Shown in pieces: positions 44,235 to 53,996 of a stretch of DNA of 64,000 nt. A program made the position numbers and the translations under genes. The first letter of the stretch is position 1. The number at the start of each line of letters is the position of its first letter. The stretch is taken from NCBI GenBank assembly GCA_003513765.1, contig DONT01000001.1, positions 207,392 through 271,391 on the forward strand, read 5' to 3'. The notes beneath the pieces were generated by a model. The model saw only the letters and a program-made list of their open reading frames with translations. It did not search any database and was not told where the DNA came from. The stretch is from Jeotgalicoccus sp. (GTDB lineage: Bacteria; Bacillota; Bacilli; Staphylococcales; Salinicoccaceae).

Positions 44235-44897
44235 TTAAACTTTAACTAATCCTTTTTTCAAACGTTTCTGCCCTTCCCGGCATTCTGCCAATAAAGGACA
44301 TTCGTGGCATTTAGGGTTGCGTGCTAAACAGTGATAGCGTCCAAAAAATATTAGCTGATGGTGCGTTTTACTCCAGCGTTCAGCCGGAATTTTACGCATC
44401 AGTGTTTCTTCGACCTCGAGCGGTGAGTCTTTATATCGGGCAATGCCGAGCCGTTTTGAAATACGCTCCACGTGTGTGTCGACGGCAATCCTCGGTGTAT
44501 CGAAGGCGACCGACAGAACGACGTTTGCAGTCTTCCGTCCGACTCCGGCGAGCGATACTAAATCATCATAATTTCCAGGGATTTCCCCGTTGTATTTATC
44601 GATTAAATCCCGGCACAGTTTCTGAATATTTTTAGCTTTTGTGCGGTATAAACCTATTGTTTTAATGTACTGTTCTATTTCAGCGACATCTACTTCCAGA
44701 TAGTCTTCCGGCGTTTTAAAGCGTTTAAACAAACCTTCGGTGACCCTGTTCACCCCAACATCTGTCGTCTGGGCGCTTAACAGCACGGCAATTGTCAGTT
44801 CAAAGGCGTTAGTATAGTTTAGTTCTGCTTCTGCATCCGGAAACATTTCTGCGATGACGTCGATAAACTCCATCGTTTTTTTCTTACTTGTTGTCAA
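44235..44897 (-). CDS. nth: Endonuclease III
   Basis: 220 residues if translation begins at the TTG at 44897, which has GGAGG 8 bases upstream; the ATG at 44912 has no ribosome site and would add five residues. It removes oxidised pyrimidines and nicks abasic sites. The helix-hairpin-helix LAGVGRKTANVVL with catalytic Lys, the Asp in AVDTHVER, and the [4Fe-4S] cysteines in CLARNPKCHECPLLAEC are all present. It overlaps dnaD by 14 bases. Confidence 0.93.
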   Translation of the reverse strand: MTTSKKKTMEFIDVIAEMFPDAEAELNYTNAFELTIAVLLSAQTTDVGVNRVTEGLFKRFKTPEDYLEVDVAEIEQYIKTIGLYRTKAKNIQKLCRDLIDKYNGEIPGNYDDLVSLAGVGRKTANVVLSVAFDTPRIAVDTHVERISKRLGIARYKDSPLEVEETLMRKIPAERWSKTHHQLIFFGRYHCLARNPKCHECPLLAECREGQKRLKKGLVKV

Positions 44898-45507
44898 GTC
44901 TGCTACCTCCATCGAGCCATGATATCACAGGCAGTCCTGTGCCTTTTACCGGCTCGCTTTTCGACGTGCTGCTTAAAATACGTTCGACATACTGCAGCGA
45001 CGTAATATTACTTTTATACGCAATATCAACCGCATCCTGAATCGCTTCAGGCTGGTAGTTTGAATCATTCATCCAGCTGTTCAGACGTTCATATTCATTC
45101 GGGCTGATCGCCCGTCCGTACAGCTGTTCGATGTACTCAAACAGCTCGCGCAATGTCGTATCGTCTTTGACCGGGGCTTTTTCTTCCAGCATGATAAAAT
45201 CCTCAAGCTTCGAATACAGCGGCTCAAAGTTGTAGGTTTCCGTATATTTCCCATCAATCTGGTGTGTATCGAGCTCCAGCAGCTGCTCTTTAATCAGCGA
45301 CTGAATAATATGAGTGAGTTCAGTTTCGTTCAATGTCGTACCGCTTAGCAGTTCGCTGAAATCGAGCGGCGTATTATACGTGCGGTGACGTTCCAGCAGC
45401 TTGATTAGTATAATAACGCCTCTTTCATCGAGACCGATTTTAGCGTAGTTATCCAGCAGTATTTTACTAACCGGAATTGTAATATATTTCAAATAATCGT
45501 TAACCAT
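44884..45507 (-). CDS. dnaD: DNA replication protein DnaD
   Basis: 207 residues from the ATG at 45507, preceded by GGAGGG. The N-terminal winged-helix DDBH1 domain (about 1-95) and the C-terminal DDBH2 domain (about 125-190, YGRAISPNEYERLNSWM) are both visible. DnaD helps load the replicative helicase at the origin and at restart forks. The neighbours nth and asnS are as in other Bacilli. A 12-bp hairpin lies just upstream of its ribosome site. Confidence 0.94.
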   Translation of the reverse strand: MVNDYLKYITIPVSKILLDNYAKIGLDERGVIILIKLLERHRTYNTPLDFSELLSGTTLNETELTHIIQSLIKEQLLELDTHQIDGKYTETYNFEPLYSKLEDFIMLEEKAPVKDDTTLRELFEYIEQLYGRAISPNEYERLNSWMNDSNYQPEAIQDAVDIAYKSNITSLQYVERILSSTSKSEPVKGTGLPVISWLDGGSRLDNK

Positions 45508-45531
45508 ATATTTTCCCTCCAACAGCAGAAT

Positions 45532-45558
45532 GGAGACATTAGGGAACCTAATATCTCC
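45532..45558 (-). other. Hairpin between asnS and dnaD
   Basis: Arms GGAGATATTAGG and CCTAATGTCTCC pair over 12 positions with one G-T pair and loop TTC. It ends about 20 bases before the dnaD ribosome site and is followed by ATTCTGCTGTT, not a T run. It could attenuate, protect or process the transcript between asnS and dnaD. Confidence 0.65.
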
Positions 45559-45565
45559 ATTGATT

Positions 45566-46855
45566 TTATGGGTATAAACGATTTAATAATCTTGGGAACG
45601 GGGCAGTTTCTCTTACGTGCTGCACGCCTGAGAACCATGCAACGGCGCGTTCCAGACCCAGTCCGAATCCTGAATGCGGAACCGTACCGTATTTGCGCAG
45701 GTCTAAATACCATTCATAAGCATCAATACTAAGTCCTGATTCCACTATACGCTCTTTAAGCTCATCGTAGTCAGAAATACGCTCACTGCCCCCGATAATC
45801 TCACCGTAGCCTTCAGGTGCGATTAAATCGGCACACAGCACTGTACGCGGATCTTCCGGGTTCGTGCTCATGTAGAATGATTTAATTGCTTTAGGATAAT
45901 TAACGATAAAGACCGGCTGATCAAAGCTGTTCGCAATTTCAGTTTCATGCGGCGAACCAAAGTCATCGCCCCACTCGATATCATCGAATCCTTTTTCATG
46001 CAGCAGTTCGATTGCATCCGTGTATGAAATACGCGGGAACGGCGCTTTAATTTTCTCTAAAGCTGACGTGTCGCGGCCGAGTGCTTCCAAATCAAGTTTA
46101 CAGTTTTTAAGCACATTTTCAGCTAAGTACTGAACGTACTGTTCCTGTACAACTAAGCTGTCCTCGTGATTGTAAAATGCCATTTCCGGCTCAATCATCC
46201 AGAATTCGATTAAGTGACGGCGTGTTTTAGACTTTTCGGCACGGAATGTCGGACCGAAAGTAAATACTTTACCGTGTGCCATCGCAGCTGCTTCAGCATA
46301 AAGCTGACCGCTCTGTGACAAATAAGCATCTTCATCGAAATATTTAGTATGGAATAATTCAGTCGTGCCTTCAGGAGAACTGCTCGTTAAAATCGGCGAG
46401 TCAATTTTCTTAAAGCCATTGTCGAAATAAAAGTCATATGTACTCTTAATAATCTGGTTTCTGATGTTCATTACAGCATGCTGTTTTCTTGAACGCAGCC
46501 ATAAGTGTCTGTTATCCAGTAAAAATTCAGGACCGTGTTCTTTCGGTGTAATCGGGTAGCCTTCAGCACTTTGAATAATTTCAAGGCCTGAAACTTCCAT
46601 TTCGTAACCGAATGAAGAGCGCTCGTCTTCTTTAATCATTCCAGTAACGTACATTGACGTTTCCTGGTTTAAGCCTTTAGCAGTATCGAATAATGCTTCA
46701 TCGTTAGCTTTAACAACGACGCCCTGCATAAAGCCGGTACCGTCGCGAAGCTGCAGAAACTGCAGCTTCCCGCTGCCGCGTTTTTGTAAAAGCCAGCCGC
46801 CGATTGTGACTTCCTGACCTACATATTGTGGTGCCTGGTTAATAGTGATTTTCAT
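45566..46855 (-). CDS. asnS: Asparaginyl-tRNA synthetase
   Basis: 429 residues from the ATG at 46855 (MKITINQAP); an in-frame ATG 12 bases earlier is too close to AAGGATG. It charges tRNA-Asn. The N-terminal OB fold binds the anticodon (about 1-100, GGWLLQKRGSGKLQFLQLRDGTG), and the class II core has motif 2 FRAEKSKTRRHLIEFWMIE and motif 3 GFGLGLERAV near the C-terminus. No T-box leader is seen. aspB lies immediately upstream on the same strand. Confidence 0.95.
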   Translation of the reverse strand: MKITINQAPQYVGQEVTIGGWLLQKRGSGKLQFLQLRDGTGFMQGVVVKANDEALFDTAKGLNQETSMYVTGMIKEDERSSFGYEMEVSGLEIIQSAEGYPITPKEHGPEFLLDNRHLWLRSRKQHAVMNIRNQIIKSTYDFYFDNGFKKIDSPILTSSSPEGTTELFHTKYFDEDAYLSQSGQLYAEAAAMAHGKVFTFGPTFRAEKSKTRRHLIEFWMIEPEMAFYNHEDSLVVQEQYVQYLAENVLKNCKLDLEALGRDTSALEKIKAPFPRISYTDAIELLHEKGFDDIEWGDDFGSPHETEIANSFDQPVFIVNYPKAIKSFYMSTNPEDPRTVLCADLIAPEGYGEIIGGSERISDYDELKERIVESGLSIDAYEWYLDLRKYGTVPHSGFGLGLERAVAWFSGVQHVRETAPFPRLLNRLYP

Positions 46856-46869
46856 ATCTTCATACATCC

Positions 46870-48054
46870 TTAGCGTTTAGTTTTTTCTGTAATAAATTCT
46901 TTAATGCGTGAAATTGCTTCATTAAAAGTTTCTTCATTCAGCGAGTAGCTGATTCTTGCGTATTCCGGTGTACCGAAGCCTGAGCCCGGGACAAATGCAA
47001 CATGTTTTTCACGGAGCACTTCTTTGACAAAGTCATCCACTGTGTCATAACCGCACGCTTCTGCGCATTTTTGCATGTGAGGGAACAGATAAAATGCCCC
47101 TTCCGGCTTAATACAGGTAACATGAGGTAATGTTTGAATCTGTCTGTACGCGTTATCGCGTCGGCGCTCAAATATTCCTCTGTAATTTTCAGTATTCTCG
47201 GGATCCATATTGTAGGCAGCAATCGCACCGAACTGGGCGGGTTCTGCAACACTTGTTGTAGACTGCGATGTGAGTGATGAGAGTGCGGAAATTAAGCCGG
47301 CATCGCCGCATGCGTAACCGACTCTCCAGCCTGTCATGGAGTGAGACTTGCTGACACCGTTAACGATAACCGTCTGCGCTTTAATTTTATCATTTAATGA
47401 CGCAATGGATACTTGGGGCTCACCATATGTAAGCACTTCGTAAATTTCATCGACAACGATAATAATATCTGTTTCTGAAAGAACATCGGCAAGCGCCTGA
47501 AGTTCATCTTTTGAATAAACCGAACCTGTCGGGTTATTCGGAGTATTTAAGACAAGCATTTTAGTTTTTTCGGTAATGTGTGCCTTTAAGAGTTTAGGTG
47601 TTAATTTAAAATGAGTCTCTTCTGTCGTCGCTGCAATTACCGGTTCTCCGCCGACCATTTTAATCTGTTCCGTGTAGCTGACCCAGTAAGGTGAAGGCAC
47701 GATGACCTCATCGCCCTGGTCCAGTGTTGCCAGAAATATATTGTAGAGCACCTGTTTTGCGCCGTTGCCGACGTAAACTTCAGCCGGTTCATAAGTCAGA
47801 TTATTGTCGCGCTGCATTTTTTTAGCGATCGCTTCCCTTAATTCAGGAAGTCCGGCAGACGCTGTATATTTAGTATGTCCCGCTTTTGCAGCGTCGTAGA
47901 CAGCCTCGATGATTTCATCAGGAGTGTTAAAATCAGGTTCCCCTGCTGACAGGCTGATAACATCTACGCCTTCAGCTTTTAATTGTCTTGCAGTATTAGT
48001 AATCTCTATCGTTTGGCTGGGTGTAATCGACTTTACCTTTTTTGATAATTCCAT
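46870..48054 (-). CDS. aspB: Class I/II aminotransferase, AspB type
   Basis: 394 residues from the ATG at 48054, with AGGAG 8 bases upstream. A PLP aminotransferase: NTPNNPTGSV, VVDEIYEVLTYG and the Schiff-base lysine in VNGVSKSHSMTGWRVGY. Probably aspartate aminotransferase, feeding asparagine and aspartate pools beside asnS; a different amino donor cannot be excluded. Such enzymes can also perform the missing acetyl-diaminopimelate aminotransfer step, which is speculation here. Confidence 0.92.
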   Translation of the reverse strand: MELSKKVKSITPSQTIEITNTARQLKAEGVDVISLSAGEPDFNTPDEIIEAVYDAAKAGHTKYTASAGLPELREAIAKKMQRDNNLTYEPAEVYVGNGAKQVLYNIFLATLDQGDEVIVPSPYWVSYTEQIKMVGGEPVIAATTEETHFKLTPKLLKAHITEKTKMLVLNTPNNPTGSVYSKDELQALADVLSETDIIIVVDEIYEVLTYGEPQVSIASLNDKIKAQTVIVNGVSKSHSMTGWRVGYACGDAGLISALSSLTSQSTTSVAEPAQFGAIAAYNMDPENTENYRGIFERRRDNAYRQIQTLPHVTCIKPEGAFYLFPHMQKCAEACGYDTVDDFVKEVLREKHVAFVPGSGFGTPEYARISYSLNEETFNEAISRIKEFITEKTKR

Positions 48055-48086
48055 GCTGCAGTCTCCTAACAATTATGTTTTCCTTA

Positions 48087-50603
48087 TTATAGACCAAAAA
48101 GCAGTGCTTTAAAAGTTTCTCTCGTGTCATGAATGACATTTTCTGCGGGGAAATATTTTAAAAATGCATTTTTATACGGTTTGGTCATAATTCTGTCGTC
48201 GAATAAGAGAACGACACCTTTATCTTCACTGCTGCGTTTGACTCTCCCGATAATCTGCCTGAAATGAATGACGGCTTCGGGCAGATCCGTCGTATAAAAA
48301 TCTCTGAAACTGTCACCTTTTGGTACCGGAAACGGCAGTTTTGTCAGCATCAGCGCTTTATCTTTATCGCTGACGAGATTTATACCTTCGGTAAACGTAT
48401 ACGTACCGAGCAAAAGACACTGACTCAGCTGATTGTACTGGTTGAGCAGTTTTTCATTATTAGAATTATGCGACTGCCGGAGTACCGGAATCTGTTCGAA
48501 CAATTCGATATCTTCGGTGAAACTGTATACTTTATCGAGCAGCTCATAATTTGAAAATATGACGATGAGTTTTGAGTTCGTCTCACTTAAATAAAGTGCA
48601 ATATAATCGAGAATATCAACGATATAATTGTCATCTTTAAGGTCATAGCTGCCGATATCATTCGGTATAAAGAGCTTGATATCGCTGTACATTTCAGTGT
48701 TATTCATTACTGTCGTCTTGAAGTCATAATCGCCGAACCAGTATTTTAAATGTTTAAAACTGTCGTGCACTTCAAGGGTTCCGGACAGGAGAATCTGACA
48801 CGGAATGGACCTGAGCGCGTCGGCGAGTGTGTCGAGCACATCTGTCCGTATCGTCACTTCAGTTTTCTGGAAGTTTTTGCTGCTCTTTATATGATAATCA
48901 TCATATCGTAGTGCATAACGCAGATTTTTAAGCGATGCATCAAAATAGTGCATATGATTGTACAGGGCCTGATAGTTATCGGTGCCGCGTATCGTGCTTA
49001 AAAACATATCGGTGTATTTGACGAGACTGTCCAGAGTCTCTATGGACTCATCGAGCTTCTTACGGGAGACCTGCTGGAACAGAATATCGATATTTTTATT
49101 TAAATTAATAACAATATCTTCAAGCAGATAAAGGGACACTGCACTGTTTGTTTTACTGTACTGGCTAAGGAGTCTGTCCTGGTTAATCAGCCCCACCTGA
49201 CCGATAAAGAACTTCAGTTCCGGATAAGTGAACGTCCGGCGTTCTTTCATATCGAGCGCCTGCTTCAGCTGGTGGGCTTCATCGATAATTAAAGCCTGTA
49301 TACCGTCAAGACTATTGAGGCAGTCATTTAAAAAGTAATGGTTGGTCACAATAATCGGCACTTTTTTAGCGTTTGATAAGGCACGCTTAAAGTAAAAGTG
49401 ATGCTTCGTATCCCCTGCCTGAATCAGCATCGTTTCATAATATGATTTCTCCGGCCCGCGCAAATTAACTTCTGACAGATCCCCAGTTTCAGTTTCAATC
49501 AGCCAGATAAGCATGCGCATTTTAAGGAAGCATATTTCCGGATTCGTATCGTCGAGCCCGAGCAGCGCAGTAAAGGCGTTTAAATCGATGTAATTCAGTC
49601 TGCCTTTTAACAGTGCAAAGGGCGTATCATATGACACCACTTTTCTGAGACGCATCAGCGATTTTTCAATCAGCTGATTCTGCAGAATTTTACGCGATGT
49701 CGATACGACGACCTGACCGTCATATGCTGAATAGTAGCTCAGTGCGGCAATTAAAAATGCATCGCTTTTTCCAAGGCCGGTATATGCTTCAATTGCATGA
49801 TAATTTTCTTCAACCAGCGAATCGTATATCAGTAAGGCAAGCTTGTACTGATCTTCACGGTAGTCGTTACCGGTCATGCTTAAATATTTATGATAAAGAT
49901 CGTGAACACTGACAGGGTCAATATTTTTATGGGTGACCTCTGTCTCCTTAATGTAAAACTGGTTGAAACTGATAATATTCTCATCGTTATCGTCTGAATA
50001 CAGGTTTAATATTGAGAAAATTAAGTCGGTTAAATTTGTCCGCATTGATTTAGATAAGTGATAGATTTTTATCAGTGTTTCACGGTGTGTGCCAATCATT
50101 TTCTGCATGATAAAAATCAGGATTTCGGCCGTGGCATGAGCATCTTCATCCGCCCGGTGAGCCTGTGACAGCTCTATACCGAGATGATCGGCGACCAGAT
50201 GAAGCTGGTAGCCGGCAACAGACGGCAGAAAAATACGGACGAGTTCGACCGTATCGAGTGTGTGCATAGGATTGTAAGACAGTCCCGCTGATTTAAATGC
50301 AGACTGTAAAAAAGTTAAATCAAAATCTACGTTATGCGCGACGAAAACCGCATCTTCCAGCTGGCTTTTAATATCGTCGGCAACGTCTTTAAATTTCGGT
50401 GCACCAATCAGCATATCTGAAGAAATATTCGTCAGCTCGCGGATAAACGGCGACACGGTTGTTTCATCACTTAAAAAAGTATTGTACTGTCCTGTAATTT
50501 TAAAATTACGTACGAACACAATACTTAATTGAATGATATTATCTTTTTCTAAATTATTTCCAGTCGTTTCAAGATCGACGACTGCGAATGTTTTATTTAA
50601 CAT
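48087..50603 (-). CDS. dinG: DinG family exonuclease/helicase-like protein
   Basis: 838 residues. The N-terminal DEDD 3'-5' exonuclease domain (1-170) has VVDLETTGNN and FVAHNVDFDLTFL. The rest is an XPD/DinG helicase core with Walker A TGLGKSD (about residue 272), DEAH in IIDEAHQLKQ, and C-terminal motif VI QIIGRVKRS. The four iron-sulfur cysteines of the Gram-negative DinG are not seen. In S. aureus DinG acts as an exonuclease rather than a helicase; the same is likely here. It sits 12 bases downstream of birA. Confidence 0.93.
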   Translation of the reverse strand: MLNKTFAVVDLETTGNNLEKDNIIQLSIVFVRNFKITGQYNTFLSDETTVSPFIRELTNISSDMLIGAPKFKDVADDIKSQLEDAVFVAHNVDFDLTFLQSAFKSAGLSYNPMHTLDTVELVRIFLPSVAGYQLHLVADHLGIELSQAHRADEDAHATAEILIFIMQKMIGTHRETLIKIYHLSKSMRTNLTDLIFSILNLYSDDNDENIISFNQFYIKETEVTHKNIDPVSVHDLYHKYLSMTGNDYREDQYKLALLIYDSLVEENYHAIEAYTGLGKSDAFLIAALSYYSAYDGQVVVSTSRKILQNQLIEKSLMRLRKVVSYDTPFALLKGRLNYIDLNAFTALLGLDDTNPEICFLKMRMLIWLIETETGDLSEVNLRGPEKSYYETMLIQAGDTKHHFYFKRALSNAKKVPIIVTNHYFLNDCLNSLDGIQALIIDEAHQLKQALDMKERRTFTYPELKFFIGQVGLINQDRLLSQYSKTNSAVSLYLLEDIVINLNKNIDILFQQVSRKKLDESIETLDSLVKYTDMFLSTIRGTDNYQALYNHMHYFDASLKNLRYALRYDDYHIKSSKNFQKTEVTIRTDVLDTLADALRSIPCQILLSGTLEVHDSFKHLKYWFGDYDFKTTVMNNTEMYSDIKLFIPNDIGSYDLKDDNYIVDILDYIALYLSETNSKLIVIFSNYELLDKVYSFTEDIELFEQIPVLRQSHNSNNEKLLNQYNQLSQCLLLGTYTFTEGINLVSDKDKALMLTKLPFPVPKGDSFRDFYTTDLPEAVIHFRQIIGRVKRSSEDKGVVLLFDDRIMTKPYKNAFLKYFPAENVIHDTRETFKALLFGL

Positions 50604-50615
50604 TATATCACCAAG

Positions 50616-51575
50616 TTAAATTTCAATATCGGCACTGATTACCTTATGTATGTTGTGGTCCCCGTCCAGAATGACCAGGTAGCCTTCATCAGTAATGTCG
50701 AGAGCTTTTCCTCTCAGTTTTTCTTTGACAGTTGTAATTGTAAGAATGCGGTTAAAAATAATTGCCTGCTCGAGCCAGCTATCCTTAATTGAACTGAACG
50801 ATTCACTTAAAAACCTGTCGTAGTAATACTCTATTTTTTTAAACAGCACATCGATAAAATGATTCATATCAAATTCCGAGTCTTTAAGTTCACCTGTTAT
50901 CGTCGTCGCCGTACCGAGAGCTTCGGTCACAGCTGACGGATTAATATTAATGCCGATACCGCAAACAATCGTTTCCACTATATTGTCCGCACTGATGACT
51001 TCTGTTAAAAATCCGCATACTTTTTTATCGTTAATAAAGATATCATTCGGCCATTTAATGCCGCTCTTAAGCCCTGTGGATTCGCGAATTGCTTCGCTGA
51101 TCGCGAGAGACATAAATAAATTAAACACAATCATATTCTGATTGCTGATACCCGGGCGCAGCACCAGAGACATATAGAGCCCCGTTTCCTCCGGCGACAG
51201 CCATTCACGTTTAAAACGTCCGCGGCCGTCAGTCTGCCCGCCGCTCACAATTACTATATTACCATCATACTGGTCTAAAATCCTGAATGCATGATTTTGT
51301 GTGGAGTCAATCGTCTTTTTATAAATCAGCTGATCTAAGAGACTGGATTTCTCTACTGTCCCGGCGAGCAGCGATTCATTTATTCTGCTGGAAGTTTTAA
51401 CAAGCTTATAACCTTTATTCGTGACGGCTGTTATATTGTAGCCGTCCTCTTTCAGCTGCTGAATATTTTTCCAGACAGCCGTCCTTGAGACGCCGAGCTG
51501 TTCAGCGAGTGCTGTGCCCGATATATAATTACCTTCTATCAGTAAAGACAATATTTCCGTCTTCGTTTTCGACAT
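50616..51575 (-). CDS. birA: Biotin ligase and biotin repressor BirA
   Basis: 319 residues. An N-terminal winged helix (1-65, GTALAEQLGVSRTAVWKNIQQLKEDGY) binds DNA; the catalytic centre has GRGRFKREW (biotinyl-AMP binding, about 117-125) and KWPNDIF; a small C-terminal SH3-like domain follows. It attaches biotin to carboxylases and represses biotin genes. GGGTGA precedes the ATG. It overlaps cca by 47 bases, an unusually long overlap that still leaves both frames intact. Confidence 0.95.
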   Translation of the reverse strand: MSKTKTEILSLLIEGNYISGTALAEQLGVSRTAVWKNIQQLKEDGYNITAVTNKGYKLVKTSSRINESLLAGTVEKSSLLDQLIYKKTIDSTQNHAFRILDQYDGNIVIVSGGQTDGRGRFKREWLSPEETGLYMSLVLRPGISNQNMIVFNLFMSLAISEAIRESTGLKSGIKWPNDIFINDKKVCGFLTEVISADNIVETIVCGIGININPSAVTEALGTATTITGELKDSEFDMNHFIDVLFKKIEYYYDRFLSESFSSIKDSWLEQAIIFNRILTITTVKEKLRGKALDITDEGYLVILDGDHNIHKVISADIEI

Positions 51576-52749
51576 GTGAATTCACCCAATTAATTATTTC
51601 TGCTTCGTTATTTTCTATATTCTCTAACAGTACTTCCTCTTCAATCGTATCCAGACACTCTCGGAGCCATGGACCCCCTCGTGCATTTAAAGCTGACATT
51701 AAAATATTGCCGTTAACAGCGAGCGCATTTCTATTTGGTATTACGAGATGCGGTTTGGTGTCGATTGCTGACTGCAGCTGTACTTTATGATTGGGGCTGA
51801 GCAGTTCGTTACTGTTAATTATAGCATTTACACCAGTTAAAATCACCGTCTCATAGCGGTAGGCAATAAGTTTGATGTTCATATCGCTTTTCAAATCTTC
51901 CAGCAGTTTCAATGACTGTTTGATAGCCGTTTTTTGACGATTTGACAGTTTGAGTGCACTCAAATGTGCAGTCAGCTCGCTGTTATTGTATATAAGTATT
52001 ACAGCTTCCTCTTCCAGTGACTGTGCTCTGGACTTTAGATATTGTCCTTTATCGATGTGTTTAAAGAACGGCATATGCGACTTCAGACCTGTTGCTGACA
52101 TCATGTCTTTCGCGCTTTTAACGTTAATGCCGCGGTACAGTTTTTCAAGCTCTGCGGTAATCCGTTCAACAGCAACATAATCCAGCATCTCAGCATGCAG
52201 GCGGATTGCATCTTTTGCATCGTCAGCCAATTTAAAATCAAGCTGAGACATAAAGCGGACTGCACGGAGCATGCGGAGCGCATCTTCACCAAAGCGGTCT
52301 GCTGCAGTTCCAACAGTGTTTATCATCCTGGCCTTTAGGTCTTTAGTGCCGTCATACGGATCGTATAATTCCATATCAGCTGTCATCGCCATGGCGTTAA
52401 TTGTAAAATCCCTGCGGCTTAAATCTTCTTTAAGATGCTGAGTGAAAAATACATTGTCGGGCCTGCGGTGGTCGGTATATTCGCCTTCGACACGGTAAGT
52501 CGTCACCTCAAATGGAAGCTCATCCATCAGTACAATAATCGTGCCGTGTTCTTTTCCCACATCGATTGTTTTTTCGAATAAAGTCTCAATCTCATCAGGA
52601 AGTGCATTCGTCGTAATATCGACATCGCTGACGGCACGGCCGAGCGTATAATCACGCACTGCCCCGCCGACAAAAAATCCTTCGTAATTATTCTCTTCAA
52701 AGCGCTCTATAATTTTCGCACCGGTTTTAAATAGATTTTGTTCCGTCAT
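51529..52749 (-). CDS. cca: CCA-adding enzyme
   Basis: 406 residues from the ATG at 52749. It adds or repairs the 3' CCA of tRNAs. The class II nucleotidyltransferase head is clear: GGAVRDYTLGR with SDVDITTNA (metal-binding DxD), RRDFTINAMA and the nucleotide-choosing region with EDALRMLRAVRF. It overlaps bshA upstream by 23 bases and birA downstream by 47, so cca-birA are tightly coupled. Confidence 0.95.
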   Translation of the reverse strand: MTEQNLFKTGAKIIERFEENNYEGFFVGGAVRDYTLGRAVSDVDITTNALPDEIETLFEKTIDVGKEHGTIIVLMDELPFEVTTYRVEGEYTDHRRPDNVFFTQHLKEDLSRRDFTINAMAMTADMELYDPYDGTKDLKARMINTVGTAADRFGEDALRMLRAVRFMSQLDFKLADDAKDAIRLHAEMLDYVAVERITAELEKLYRGINVKSAKDMMSATGLKSHMPFFKHIDKGQYLKSRAQSLEEEAVILIYNNSELTAHLSALKLSNRQKTAIKQSLKLLEDLKSDMNIKLIAYRYETVILTGVNAIINSNELLSPNHKVQLQSAIDTKPHLVIPNRNALAVNGNILMSALNARGGPWLRECLDTIEEEVLLENIENNEAEIINWVNSHVENEDGNIVFTDRR

Positions 52750-53890
52750 TATCTGCACCCGCCAAAAGCTTAGTATATAAATTTTCGTACTCTGTTACGA
52801 TGCTGTCCATGTCAAAGCGTCTCTTCACATCTTTAAGCATGTTTTCCTGCATCTCTTTATACAGCGCATCATCGTTAAACAGTTTAATTAAATGCGCTGC
52901 GGCCTGTTTGTAATTACCGATATCAACGACATAGCCCGTTTTATTATGCTGGATGACTTCTGAAATACCGCCTGCTGTCGAACCGATTGGAATCGCACCG
53001 CAGTACATCGCTTCGAGCATTGCGAGACCGAAGCTTTCCTTGGTACTTAACAGTAAAAAAGCATCGCTTAATTTGTAATATGAACTGACATCCGACTGCT
53101 GGCCGGCGAAATGCACGCGGTCTTCAATACCGAGATTTTTAACCAGTTCTCTAATGCTGTACATATCGGGGCCGTCACCGACAAGGACTAAGTGACAGTC
53201 GATCTCTTTTGATGTTTCGTAGAAAGTGTGAATAATATCATCGACATTTTTAATCTTTCTGAAATTCGAAGTATGCATCAACACTTTAGCACCGTTTGGA
53301 ATATTTAATTTTTCTTTCAGTTCTTTTTTAACAGCTACTCTGTTATCTGTATTAAAACGGGATTCATCGACGAAATTATAAACCGTCGTAATTTTACTTT
53401 CCGGATTAATTAACTCGTAGGTCTCGTCTGTCAGACTGTTGCTGACAGACGTAGTGATATCCGAGCCGTCAATGCCGAATTTTATCGCGCTGACCAGTGA
53501 CATATCGTGTCCGAGCACAGTAATATCAGTCCCGTGCAAAGTTGTGACGATGCCGACATCTTTCTTTTTTGACATCTGCCTTGCCAGAATTCCGCAAACC
53601 GCATGCGGAATGGCGTAATGCATATGAATGACATCGAGCTCGTAGCGATCGATGACCTCAGAAATTTTACTCGATAAAGTTATATCATACGGCGGGTATT
53701 TGAAGACGCTGTAGTCATTTACCTCAGTCCGATGCGTGTAAATATTATCATAATTATGCTCCAGCCGGAACGGCACACTCGATGAAATAAAGTGCACCTC
53801 GTGACCGCGGCGAGCCATTTGAATCCCAAGCTCTGTAGCGATAACTCCGCTGCCGCCGACACTTGGATAACATGTAATTCCAATTTTCAT
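52727..53890 (-). CDS. bshA: Bacillithiol glycosyltransferase BshA
   Basis: 387 residues, a GT-B glycosyltransferase of family 4 with GGSGVIATELG (about 12-22), HGTDITVLG and the donor-binding ESFGLAMLEAMYCGAIPIGSTAGG. It links GlcNAc to L-malate, the first step of bacillithiol synthesis. The product pathway agrees with the bacilliredoxin encoded at 31.6 kb. It is the first gene of bshA-cca-birA; array E lies upstream. ATG at 53890 with no strong ribosome site (AGAGGTG 9 bases upstream). Confidence 0.94.
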   Translation of the reverse strand: MKIGITCYPSVGGSGVIATELGIQMARRGHEVHFISSSVPFRLEHNYDNIYTHRTEVNDYSVFKYPPYDITLSSKISEVIDRYELDVIHMHYAIPHAVCGILARQMSKKKDVGIVTTLHGTDITVLGHDMSLVSAIKFGIDGSDITTSVSNSLTDETYELINPESKITTVYNFVDESRFNTDNRVAVKKELKEKLNIPNGAKVLMHTSNFRKIKNVDDIIHTFYETSKEIDCHLVLVGDGPDMYSIRELVKNLGIEDRVHFAGQQSDVSSYYKLSDAFLLLSTKESFGLAMLEAMYCGAIPIGSTAGGISEVIQHNKTGYVVDIGNYKQAAAHLIKLFNDDALYKEMQENMLKDVKRRFDMDSIVTEYENLYTKLLAGADNDGTKSI

Positions 53891-53996
53891 AATTATGCAC
53901 CTCTATTGCTTATAGTATCGTTTATCAATGTTAATTATAATGAATATAAGAGTATAAGGGAAATGAATCTGTTTACATTGATGATATAAGTTGTAT

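Noticed and set aside
46856..46870. T-box leader for asnS
   Set aside because: aspB lies directly upstream with almost no gap, and no specifier or T-box sequence is seen.
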